Assembly (NCBI GenBank): GCA_964652195.1
Contig: CAZZBB010000046.1
Coordinates: 62,001 to 126,000 of the forward strand
Length of the DNA stretch: 64,000 nt
From: MSPOR6 sp964652195
GTDB taxonomy: Bacteria > Poribacteria > WGA-4E > WGA-3G
Direction: 5' to 3'
Within the stretch, counting starts at the first letter, position 1, and each line of letters opens with the position of its first letter. The position numbers and the translations under genes were made by a program. Below, one piece after another: positions 27,305 to 35,406 of this stretch. The notes below the pieces were generated by a model. That model was not told the origin of the DNA. It saw nothing but the letters and a program-made list of their open reading frames with translations, and did not search any database.

Positions 27305-27964
27305 CTAATTGGTATTTGAGTGACGTATAACTTCCCCTTTAACCAAATAAAACACTTCCTCACCGATATTCACAGCAAGATCCCCTACCCTTTCCAAATG
27401 TCTGAATAATAACAACATGCTAATACCGGCTTGTATATTTTCAGGATGTCGACTCAATATCACACATAATTCACTTAGAGTCTGTTCATAAATCTCATCC
27501 ACCTTTTTATCGCGTTCGCGAAGTTGCTCTGCGAGTTCTGCATCTCGATGCACAAGTGAATCAAGAGAGTCTTTAACCATTTCTTGTATTATTCCACATA
27601 CCGATGGAAGATCAACGAAAGGTTGAAAAGGAGGATATTCTAAGAGTTCGATCGATCTTCTTGCCATAGAAACACATTTATCTGCTAACCTCTCTATATT
27701 CTGGTTGACTTTGAGTGTCATCGTAAGGAAACGCAATTCAAAAGCTACAGGTTGGTGTCGTGCTATGATATGTATACAATTTTCTTCAATTTCATTTTCG
27801 AGGTTGTCAACAGAATCATCTAAAGCGATAACCCCTTGTGCCAAATTCTCATCTCTATTTAGAACTGATTTAATAGCGTCTTGCAGCATGTTTTCAGCAA
27901 TACCACCCATATTGAGTAGTTGGTGTTGAAGTGATTTTAATTCAGATTCAAGGTGGCTCTGCAT
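27305..27964 (-). CDS. phoU: Phosphate signalling regulator PhoU
   Basis: 219 residues with the two-repeat three-helix-bundle pattern: SLQHQLLNMGGIAENMLQDA in the first, DSLDSLVHRDAELAEQLRER in the second. Metal-site motifs are ALDDSVDNLENEIEENC and RDKKVDEIYEQTLSEL (E/DxxxD). PhoU links the Pst transporter to phosphate-responsive regulation and restrains uptake. The ATG has AGAGG upstream and is 24 bp after the last pstB, so it is the final gene of the pst operon. No PhoR/PhoB pair is seen in the window. Confidence 0.93.
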   Translation of the reverse strand: MQSHLESELKSLQHQLLNMGGIAENMLQDAIKSVLNRDENLAQGVIALDDSVDNLENEIEENCIHIIARHQPVAFELRFLTMTLKVNQNIERLADKCVSMARRSIELLEYPPFQPFVDLPSVCGIIQEMVKDSLDSLVHRDAELAEQLRERDKKVDEIYEQTLSELCVILSRHPENIQAGISMLLLFRHLERVGDLAVNIGEEVFYLVKGEVIRHSNTN

Positions 27965-27988
27965 ATATACCTCTAAATAAAATGAGCA

Positions 27989-28747
27989 TTAACCTAATCT
28001 ACCTGTAACGTAGTTTTCTGTACGGTTATCTGTTGGTGTAGTAAAAATCTGTTCAGTCTTACCTTTTTCTACCAATTCACCATTGTAAAGAAAACCCGAT
28101 ACATCTGATACACGTGCTGCCTGTCTTCTTTTATTCGTAACAAAAATGATAGTAACTTGCTGTTTAAGCGTCTGTATTATAGTTTCAAGTTTGGGAGTCT
28201 CAGTTGCATCTAATTGTGCACATGGCTCATCAAACATTAGTATTTCCGGATCACATGCTAACGCCCGTGCAATACAGAGTTGTTGTTGTTGACCGAAGGA
28301 TAAAAAGTTAGGATCTGTGTGAAGTCTATCCTTAACCTCATTCCACAATTGTGTCTTCATCAAACATTCATCAACAATATTACTTATTTGACTCATTTGT
28401 TTTATTCCGCGTATTCTTGCGCTGTAAGCCACATTTTCATATATGGACATTTTAAAAAGAATAGGTTTTTCAAACACCATACTAATTTTTCGGGCAATGT
28501 CTGCGGTATTGTTTTTTCGATTATATAACTCCTCACCATTAAAGAGTATTTCACCAGTATGTCGATAACCTGCTTGTAAATCATTCAACCTATTTAGACA
28601 GCGGATTACTGTAGTCTTTCCACAGTTTGAAGGACCAATAAATGCAGTTACCTGTTTGGGTAGGATATCAAATGACAAGTTTTTGAGAATTCGTCTATTT
28701 CCAAACCAAACATTGAGATCATTGACTTCTAAAATGGGATCCATCAT
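27989..28747 (-). CDS. PstB-like phosphate ABC ATPase with altered Q- and H-loops (PstB1)
   Basis: 252 residues from ATG 28747 (AGGA upstream; a TTG at 28762 is in frame). Walker A is intact (GPSNCGKTT) and Walker B is FDEP, but three motifs deviate from PstB: the Q-loop is MVFEKP (Gln to Glu), the signature LSFGQQQQ (third residue Gly to Phe), and the switch is FVTNKRRQA (His to Asn). The PstB tail pattern (ENYVTGRLG) is kept. One of three pstB paralogues in this operon, just before phoU. Probably binds ATP but is likely weak in hydrolysis unless paired with a complementary subunit. Confidence 0.85.
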   Translation of the reverse strand: MMDPILEVNDLNVWFGNRRILKNLSFDILPKQVTAFIGPSNCGKTTVIRCLNRLNDLQAGYRHTGEILFNGEELYNRKNNTADIARKISMVFEKPILFKMSIYENVAYSARIRGIKQMSQISNIVDECLMKTQLWNEVKDRLHTDPNFLSFGQQQQLCIARALACDPEILMFDEPCAQLDATETPKLETIIQTLKQQVTIIFVTNKRRQAARVSDVSGFLYNGELVEKGKTEQIFTTPTDNRTENYVTGRLG

Positions 28748-28902
28748 GAATATTCCTATCAAAATGACGTATGTTGACTATTGCATTAGATTCTGATTAC
28801 ATATCCATTATCGATGCAGTTTTCCAACGAATACGACACGCTGATTTGTCGTTTATTTCATGCTACAGAACATTAATTACACAGATACTCTACACACGTT
28901 TT

Positions 28903-29628
28903 CTATCGTGTGTTCTTCATAAGCACGCTTGAAATTAAACTGAATAACAATACCAGTATAAGTATAATCCCAATATCGTTTATAATATTTACTACCGTTT
29001 GACCACTTAGTTTTATTGTCAGTAAATTTGATACTGATATGCAGAATGCTGCAACTGCCAGGACTCGTGATATTGTGTAGAAGATCCCACCTAAGATTTC
29101 AAGTAGTGAAAGTGGTAAGACATGATCAACAATTACCTGCCATTTCTTAGCACCAACTGCATACGCCGCATGGCGGATTGAAATATCAACATTTTTTATA
29201 GCATTTTGAGTAGATTGTGTCGTAATTGGGATTACCAACAGAATAATAATAAAAGTCAGACTTGTATATGAAGAGGAAATCAGATTAAATACAAGATAAT
29301 ATATTGCCAATATTCCATAAACAATAGATGGTATACCTGACAGTATGCTAATTTGAGGTTCAATAATCCTACGTATTAAATTTGTTGTTGGTAGCCATTC
29401 CTCTATAACAAACGCTAACATTATACTCACAACTATTACCAAACACAAGACAGGAATCATCCAGAACAACCGAACCTTTAGTAAGTTTATTCGCTCGATG
29501 TTCATCCTCTCGAAACTAAATTCACTATCCACTGTTGGAACTTTGAATGTTAGAATCAAGTATACAATTAGGACTATAATTAGAATTAGAACTGCAATTG
29601 AATTAAAAAGCAGTTTGGTTTTGTCCAT
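28903..29628 (-). CDS. Second PstA-like permease, short and diverged
   Basis: 241 residues against about 300 for PstA. Hydrophobic segments cover most of it; the coupling helix region reads HAAYAVGAKKWQVIVDHVLP, which corresponds to the EAA motif of PstA (REACWNLGATRWQT in the copy at 32187) but with Glu replaced by His, and the following SRVLAVAAFCIS differs from the usual SRAAGETAP. It lies between two pstB genes (134 bp after PstB2, 155 bp before PstB1). Probably an inner-membrane subunit of a variant phosphate or oxyanion importer; degenerate features leave open that it is a decaying duplicate. Confidence 0.75.
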   Translation of the reverse strand: MDKTKLLFNSIAVLILIIVLIVYLILTFKVPTVDSEFSFERMNIERINLLKVRLFWMIPVLCLVIVVSIMLAFVIEEWLPTTNLIRRIIEPQISILSGIPSIVYGILAIYYLVFNLISSSYTSLTFIIILLVIPITTQSTQNAIKNVDISIRHAAYAVGAKKWQVIVDHVLPLSLLEILGGIFYTISRVLAVAAFCISVSNLLTIKLSGQTVVNIINDIGIILILVLLFSLISSVLMKNTR

Positions 29629-29762
29629 GATAATTAGTGGTGAGGGTCGTATTATAGCAGACTGGAATAGAGTTTTGGTTGTTAATCCCCCTTTGAATTG
29701 AAGGATTGTTTAGTAATGATTTTATGGGAATCTGTGAAAATAGTCAAAATGTTGGTTTTTTT

Positions 29763-30536
29763 CTAACCATACCGCATCTGAACATAACCAGCAGTTCTCT
29801 CATGTTCAGGAGATTCAAAAAGCGTTTGTGTATCTTTGTGTTCTATTAATTCCCCAAGAAACATAAAAATACACTCCTTACTTACCCGTCGTGCTTGTGC
29901 CATATTATGAGTGACTATTAGAAAAGTATAAGATCCTTCAAGGATAGACATCAGTTCTTCGACTGCTTCTGTTCCTTTTGCATCGAGTGCTGAACATGGT
30001 TCATCCATAAGGATGACCTTCGGTTTTAGAGGTAAGAGTCTTGCAATGCAAAGTTTCTGTTGTTGTTCTAATTGTAACGATGTCGCTTTTGTCTTAAGTT
30101 TATCCTTTAAATCATCCCACAGAAATACAGAAGTAAGTGCTTCCTCAACGATTTCTTCTGATTGGGACCGTGTTAGGCTTCTAAATTGGGAATGAATACG
30201 TATACCAAAAAGAATATTATCATAAACAGAAATAGGTAGTGGATTTGGTCTTTGAAACACCATTCCAACAGTTTTTCTTAGTTCCAATAGTGAAACATCT
30301 GGATCATAGATGTTTTTACCTAAAATATGTATTTCCCCTTCTGTTGTCACATTACCGTAACGTTCATTCACCCTATTAAAACATCTGAGCAGTGTAGTTT
30401 TTCCACAACCGGATGGTCCAATTAGAGATGTAATCTGTCCTTCTGGGATTCTTACATTGACATCTATTAAGGCTTGGAAATCTCCATACCATAGATTAAG
30501 TTTTTCGGTTTCAATACAGTAGTTATTCGTATCCAA
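29763..30536 (-). CDS. PstB-like phosphate ABC ATPase with degenerate signature motif (PstB2)
   Basis: 257 residues. Walker A (GPSGCGKTT), Q-loop (MVFQRPNPLPIS), Walker B (LMDEPCSALDA) and switch His (IVTHNMAQA) are all canonical for PstB, but the ABC signature LSGGQQQ is replaced by LQLEQQQ. In an NBD dimer the signature acts in the partner site, so this subunit can complete a working site only with a partner bringing an intact LSGGQ. The start is TTG at 30536; no ATG fits the homologous N-terminus (NLWYGDFQALID). Adjacent to PstB3 (58-bp gap), which has exactly the complementary defects. Confidence 0.85.
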   Translation of the reverse strand: MDTNNYCIETEKLNLWYGDFQALIDVNVRIPEGQITSLIGPSGCGKTTLLRCFNRVNERYGNVTTEGEIHILGKNIYDPDVSLLELRKTVGMVFQRPNPLPISVYDNILFGIRIHSQFRSLTRSQSEEIVEEALTSVFLWDDLKDKLKTKATSLQLEQQQKLCIARLLPLKPKVILMDEPCSALDAKGTEAVEELMSILEGSYTFLIVTHNMAQARRVSKECIFMFLGELIEHKDTQTLFESPEHERTAGYVQMRYG

Positions 30537-30594
30537 TTGTTAATCGTCCCACTTCATATATTCGAGGATAGTCTGTTTTTGTATAATTTCAGTG

Positions 30595-31365
30595 CTATCC
30601 AAAATTACCGTTGATATAATCGTAAGTTGATTGTTGTGCGGGATTATCAGAAAAAATCACTTCTGTTTCATCAATTTCTACAAGGTCGCCATTTAGCATA
30701 AACGCAGTACGATCTGCTAACCTTTTTGCCTGTTGAACAAGGTTGGTAACAAGCAGAATAGTCATCTCATTTTTTAAAGATTTCAGTACTTCTTCAATCC
30801 GCATGGTTGTAATTGGATCAACTGCGATAGAGAATTCATCCAAGCATAGAATCTCTGGTTGATGAGATAGAGCCCTTGCAATCGTCAATCTTTGTTGTTG
30901 ACCCCCTGATAATTTTGTTCCAAGTGAATCTAATCTATCTTTAACCTCTTCCCATAAAGCAGCCTGCTGTAGACATTTTTCAACGATACCATCTAATTCA
31001 GCTTTGAGTCGAATACCTGATGTTCTTGGTGCAAATGCAACATTATCGTAAATTGATAGAGGTAAACCAACAGGTAAAGGTAAAACCATACCAATTCTTT
31101 TCCGTAATCCGTAGACATCCCTAATTGAGCTGACATCAATTCCGTCCAGTTTCACTGAACCTTGTATCTTTACACCTTGTGTAAATTCAAGCGTTCGGTT
31201 TATCACTTTCAAGAGGGTTGTTTTCCCAGATTGTGCTGGACCAATGATCCCAAGTATTTCATTCCCAACTACATTAAAAGATATCCCATTTATAGCTGGT
31301 TGATCTCCATAACTAACTTTAAGATCAGAAATCTCTATTTTATTTTGCACTGTCATACTACCCAT
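30595..31365 (-). CDS. PstB-like phosphate ABC ATPase with canonical signature but lost Q/H residues (PstB3)
   Basis: 256 residues. Walker A is GPAQSGKTT and the signature LSGGQQQRLTIARAL is perfect, but the Q-loop reads MVLPLPVGLP (Gln to Pro) and the switch reads LVTNLVQQA (His to Asn); the D-loop region is DEFSIAVDP instead of DEPTSALDP. So its own ATP site lacks the residues that sense and polarise the attacking water, while its signature can serve a partner. Start at ATG 31365, 17 bp after the K+ channel gene. First of the three pstB paralogues in the operon. Confidence 0.85.
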   Translation of the reverse strand: MGSMTVQNKIEISDLKVSYGDQPAINGISFNVVGNEILGIIGPAQSGKTTLLKVINRTLEFTQGVKIQGSVKLDGIDVSSIRDVYGLRKRIGMVLPLPVGLPLSIYDNVAFAPRTSGIRLKAELDGIVEKCLQQAALWEEVKDRLDSLGTKLSGGQQQRLTIARALSHQPEILCLDEFSIAVDPITTMRIEEVLKSLKNEMTILLVTNLVQQAKRLADRTAFMLNGDLVEIDETEVIFSDNPAQQSTYDYINGNFG

Positions 31366-31382
31366 ATAAGAAAAGCGTTCTA

Positions 31383-32141
31383 TTACTCATTACTATTACT
31401 TTCTTCTTCCATCCGTTCTTCAACTCTTGCTTCCGTTAATACAGAGGCTAATAATCCAGAGGGAATGGCAATGAGTCCAACTCCAATTAATGCTACAAAA
31501 GCAGTGAATACTTTTCCTCCCGGTGTAACCGGATAAACATCACCATAACCGATTGTTGTGAGTGATACTATTGCCCACCACATAGATTTTGGAATTGTTC
31601 CAAAATGCTCAGGTTGAGCCTCCTTTTCAAAGTAGTAGATACCACATGCAGACAGATAAACCATCATGGCTGATAAAATCACAAGAGCAAGGAGTTCCCT
31701 TTTTACCTCACTTAATGCCTCTATCATCCTATCTACCGCTAAAATAAAACGTGTCGCTTTAAAGATTCTGAAGACACGTAAGAATCTTAGAATACGTAAA
31801 ACATGAAATCCGGGTAGGTGTCCCAACCCTGGAATTAATACAAGAGACGGTAGGATTGCAATTAGGTCTACTATTCCGAAAAAACTAAAAATGAATGCCT
31901 TCTTATCTGGGGCAACATATATACGTAAGGCATACTCTATCGTAAACAAGATGAGAAATGACCAATCTGCTATAAGAAAGTAGAATTTATACTGTTCTAA
32001 TTCTGGTTCTGTTTCAAGTACAAAGGCGATTGCTGAGCCGAGGATGAGTAGCTGAATAATAACATTAAAGGCCGTATTTTCAACTATTCCTGCCAATCTC
32101 TGTTTTCTATTAATCTGTTCGTTGTTTAGACTGTTATTCAT
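31383..32141 (-). CDS. Voltage-gated potassium channel
   Basis: 252 residues with six membrane segments. The S4 voltage sensor carries periodic arginines (RILRFLRVFRIFKATRF, about residues 115-131), and the pore has the K+ selectivity filter TIGYGD followed by an S6 helix (LIGVGLIAIPSGLLASVL). The C-terminus is acidic and short, without an RCK domain. It would let K+ move down its gradient in response to membrane potential. It is embedded in the pst operon between pstA (45 bp) and pstB3 (17 bp), an unusual place that suggests charge balance or signalling linked to phosphate uptake. Confidence 0.9.
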   Translation of the reverse strand: MNNSLNNEQINRKQRLAGIVENTAFNVIIQLLILGSAIAFVLETEPELEQYKFYFLIADWSFLILFTIEYALRIYVAPDKKAFIFSFFGIVDLIAILPSLVLIPGLGHLPGFHVLRILRFLRVFRIFKATRFILAVDRMIEALSEVKRELLALVILSAMMVYLSACGIYYFEKEAQPEHFGTIPKSMWWAIVSLTTIGYGDVYPVTPGGKVFTAFVALIGVGLIAIPSGLLASVLTEARVEERMEEESNSNE

Positions 32142-32186
32142 CTGAACCCTGTATTAGGATGTTTATAATAATTTTATGTATTTTCA

Positions 32187-33104
32187 TTACCATTTCTTCC
32201 GAGTTCTAAGATACACCCGTATACAAATTGCTGCTGCATTGACGAAGAGAACACTCCCTACAAGTACAATTGCTGTTCCATAAGGTATTATATCGGATAC
32301 ATCTGGAACCTGTGTAGAAATGGTATAAAGATGTAGTGAAAGTGCCATACACTGGTCAGTTATATTATAAGCAAAAACATTACCTTCAGCAATAGCCTTA
32401 TAGAATACAGCTCCCGTAAACATGATGGGTGCTGTTTCACCAGCAGCACGAGAAACTTGTAGAATTACACCCGTCAAGATTCCACTGATAGAATTGGGTA
32501 GAACAATTCCTCGTATGGTTTGCCAACGGGTTGCACCTAAATTCCAACATGCTTCTCTGAAGGACATTGGTACAGCATTTAATGCTTCCTTCGTACTTGC
32601 AATAATTACTGGGAGGGTCATAATTGCTAATGTGAGGGAAGCCGCCAAAATAGATTCACCAAGTCCAGCGAAGAGTACAAACGCTCCTACTCCAAATAAT
32701 GCATGTACTATACTTGGAACACCCGCAAGATTCACTACTGCCAAATTCACTATTCGAGTGAACCAATTATCCCTTGCATACTCATTTAGGTATACTGCAG
32801 AAAAGACGCCAATAGGTGCAGCAACCAATAGAGATACTACAACCAAATAAATTGTACCTAATAACGGTGCCCATACCCCACCACCCCGCATATTGTCTTT
32901 TGGATTTGTGAAGAAAAATTCGAATGACAGACCTGGATATGCTTTATAAAAAAGATACCCAATTATTAGAAGTAGTGGAAGTATCATCAAACAGGTCATT
33001 ATCAGGAAGAAAATCTTCACACCATTTTCGATGTATCTGTTACGTCTACCTATTTGAGATTCGGTAAACATTAATTCTGGTGATATGTCGGTATTTACAT
33101 CCAT
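32187..33104 (-). CDS. pstA: Phosphate ABC transporter permease PstA
   Basis: 305 residues. Six membrane segments; the coupling region REACWNLGATRWQTIRGIVLP is a canonical EAA motif and VSRAAGETAPIMFTGAVFY is the conserved Pst permease segment; NPKDNMRGGGVWAPLLGTIY is the usual PstA start of the permease core. It forms the inner-membrane channel with PstC and docks on PstB. 21 bp after pstC, same strand. Unlike the second PstA-like protein at 28903, no key motif is lost. Confidence 0.92.
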   Translation of the reverse strand: MDVNTDISPELMFTESQIGRRNRYIENGVKIFFLIMTCLMILPLLLIIGYLFYKAYPGLSFEFFFTNPKDNMRGGGVWAPLLGTIYLVVVSLLVAAPIGVFSAVYLNEYARDNWFTRIVNLAVVNLAGVPSIVHALFGVGAFVLFAGLGESILAASLTLAIMTLPVIIASTKEALNAVPMSFREACWNLGATRWQTIRGIVLPNSISGILTGVILQVSRAAGETAPIMFTGAVFYKAIAEGNVFAYNITDQCMALSLHLYTISTQVPDVSDIIPYGTAIVLVGSVLFVNAAAICIRVYLRTRKKW

Positions 33105-33125
33105 AATTTACTTCATTCTCTGAGT

Positions 33126-34028
33126 TCAACTTTGACGTATCCCTTTGATAACTAAATCTGCTATTAAATTCACAATGAATGTGATGGTGAATAGAAGGAT
33201 ACCGATGATGAATAGTACTTGATAATGTTCTCCCCCTCTCGCTACCTCTCCTAATTCAGCAGCAATCGTAGCAGTCAGTGTCCGAATCCAAGATAACGGA
33301 TTTGTCGGAATATTCACTGAATGACCTGTCGCCATTAATACTGCCATTGTTTCACCGATAGATCTGGCTGCTCCAAGTAAGACAGCTGCCAATAACCCAT
33401 TCTTGGCAGCAGGTAATAACACACGGTAGATGACCTGCCATTTCGTTGCACCAAGTGCCTCGGCCGCTTCACGATAGGAGTCGGGTACCGCTTTTAAAGA
33501 ATCTTCTGCGATTGACACTATGATCGGAACACTCATTAACGCAAGCATGATGCTACCGTTGAGCATAGTCAAACCTATTGGAGCATTAAATACTTGGATA
33601 ATGAGTTGATTCATCAGGGTTAAACCGATGAAACCCCAGACAACAGAAGGAATTGCAGCAAGCAATTCTATAACTATTTTGAATGTCTCTCTTAATTTCG
33701 GTGAACAGAATTCTGAGACAAAAATAGCAGCACCAAGTCCAAATGGAACTGCAATTAACATCGCTAAGGCAGTTACACTCAATGTACCCAAGATTAAAGC
33801 TAAAGTACCATACCTTTTGTTGTTTAGGGATGTCGGATACCATTCTTCACTTGTTAAAAACTCCCAAAGATTCAATCCATTAAATAGAAAACTTGCACCC
33901 TCTTTAAATACAAAGAAAAAAATTCCAAAAACAAATATTATCGAACTTAAACCACAGAGTCGAATGAAAAGTTCTATGACTTTTTCAGATATTGCTCGGT
34001 TGGTAATTCTATTAGGTTGTTTACTCAT
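33126..34028 (-). CDS. pstC: Phosphate ABC transporter permease PstC
   Basis: 300 residues. Six membrane segments, EAA motif REAAEALGATKWQVIYRVLLP and the Pst-type segment AARSIGETMAVLMATGHS; GTLALILGTLSVTALAMLIA opens the permease domain. Partner of PstA in the phosphate channel. The ATG at 34028 lacks a strong ribosome-binding site. Second gene of the operon, 54 bp downstream of pstS. Confidence 0.92.
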   Translation of the reverse strand: MSKQPNRITNRAISEKVIELFIRLCGLSSIIFVFGIFFFVFKEGASFLFNGLNLWEFLTSEEWYPTSLNNKRYGTLALILGTLSVTALAMLIAVPFGLGAAIFVSEFCSPKLRETFKIVIELLAAIPSVVWGFIGLTLMNQLIIQVFNAPIGLTMLNGSIMLALMSVPIIVSIAEDSLKAVPDSYREAAEALGATKWQVIYRVLLPAAKNGLLAAVLLGAARSIGETMAVLMATGHSVNIPTNPLSWIRTLTATIAAELGEVARGGEHYQVLFIIGILLFTITFIVNLIADLVIKGIRQS

Positions 34029-34082
34029 TAAGATTTAACTATTGAGATCAATTATGTTTTATAGGTAGATTAGCAGTGGTTA

Positions 34083-34997
34083 TTAATTCTTTGTTAAAGG
34101 CACAAATCCAAGTTTTTCAACTATTTTTTGACCATCCTCAGACAAGATCCAATCAAGATATACCTTCGATGCTCCTTCTGGAACACCAAGGGAATACATA
34201 TATAATGGTCGTGCGATAGGATATGTTTTGGCAATTACATTGTCAAGGTTTGGAGCATAATAGAGGGAATTCTCGTCTATGGCAACTTTCAACATTTTCA
34301 CATGTTCGGTGGCATATCCCATCCCGCTATAACCGATAGCACAAGGTGTGCGTCCGACTACCTCCACAACATCTTTTGATCCGTGTAAGTCCAATGAACC
34401 TAATTCAAAATCACGGTGTTCACCTAAAAGTGCTTCTCTAAAATAAAAAAATGTACCAGAGTTGGATTGCCGACTTATACGTATGATCTTATCACTTTTA
34501 CATTCAGAATTTGCTACACCGAGTTGCTTCCACTTCGTAATATCCCCATCTTCTCCATAAATCTCAGCGAGTTGTGGTATTGTAACTTGTGAGAGTGGAT
34601 TATCTTTATGCACATATACAGCCAATGCATCATAACCGACAATATATTCTATGGGTTCTTTACCTGTGTTTTCCAATGACAGCTGCTTCTCTTTTTCTTT
34701 TATTTGTCTACTGCAGTTAGCAATATCTACTGTTCCGTTGATTAATGCTGCAACGCCTGTTCCTGAACCTCCCCCTGCCACTTCAACTGAAATAGTGGAG
34801 GATACATCATTAAATTCCTCAGCCCATGCCTGAGCTAAATTTACCATTGTATCAGACCCTTTATTTCTGATTATGGAACGTTTTGTGTTTTGTGATCCAC
34901 TATCACCAACGGAATTTGAAGAGCAACTAATTAAAAAGTTAATGCATACAAATACAATCAGATTAATGAAAATGATTAGACTTTTTCTTAGAATCAT
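34083..34997 (-). CDS. pstS: Phosphate-binding lipoprotein PstS
   Basis: 304 residues from ATG 34997. Lipoprotein signal with lipobox LISC (NFLISCSSN), so it is anchored in a membrane and faces the periplasm. GGGSGTGVAALINGTVDIAN (Ser-Gly-Thr-Gly) and SRQSNSGTFFYF are the two phosphate-contact segments of the PBP-2 family, and AIGYSGMGYA is the usual later segment. It captures phosphate and delivers it to PstC/PstA. First gene of the operon; a TTG at 35051 in the same frame would place residues before the signal peptide and is rejected. A MITE-A copy lies in the upstream region, 90-200 bp before the start. Confidence 0.93.
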   Translation of the reverse strand: MILRKSLIIFINLIVFVCINFLISCSSNSVGDSGSQNTKRSIIRNKGSDTMVNLAQAWAEEFNDVSSTISVEVAGGGSGTGVAALINGTVDIANCSRQIKEKEKQLSLENTGKEPIEYIVGYDALAVYVHKDNPLSQVTIPQLAEIYGEDGDITKWKQLGVANSECKSDKIIRISRQSNSGTFFYFREALLGEHRDFELGSLDLHGSKDVVEVVGRTPCAIGYSGMGYATEHVKMLKVAIDENSLYYAPNLDNVIAKTYPIARPLYMYSLGVPEGASKVYLDWILSEDGQKIVEKLGFVPLTKN

Positions 34998-35051
34998 ATA
35001 GTTCAAATTAAACCTTGAGAGTAATTCTATATATAGTATTATAACAAACAA

Positions 35052-35406
35052 TTGTTACGAAAATTAGACAATACTATGCATTTATACAATTTTTGATAGA
35101 TAATGTCTCACTTTGTAGCATAAACTGTCAGTTTGTGCTACATTCCGCTTCATTTTTAACAATAGATAATGGGACAAAAATTAATAGAAATGCTATTACC
35201 TGAGAGAAATGCTATGACATCGGACGTACAAGGTTCCCCTCCAACAGGAGAGATGAGATAGTTAATGCCAAAATATTTTCATACCCCTTTCATAGCAATT
35301 TATGATATGATTTCATGAATGTTGGAAAACGGATATGGTATCACTTACCAACCACCAAATTTTAGTAAGCACAGATACACTTGAGTTGATTAAAGGCACT
35401 TAACAC
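35052..35406. other. Divergent promoter region of pstS and WD40 gene
   Basis: Non-coding. A TATAAT at 35043-35038 on the minus strand could be a pstS -10. The MITE-A copy occupies 35084-35196. I found no convincing PHO box. Confidence 0.4.
35084..35196 (+). repeat. MITE family A copy (113 bp) upstream of pstS
   Basis: ATACAATTTTTGATAG at the left, AATAGAAATGCTAT at the right, with the family core TTGTAGCATAAACTG...AGTTTGTGCTACATTCCGC...AATGGGACAAAAATTAAT. Ends imperfect. Confidence 0.7.

Noticed and set aside
31383..35051. PhoR/PhoB two-component genes near pst
   Set aside because: No histidine kinase or response regulator motif found in this region.
35000..35083. PHO-box-like sites before pstS
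   Set aside because: No two direct repeats of the known 7-bp type could be found; only a possible TATAAT.
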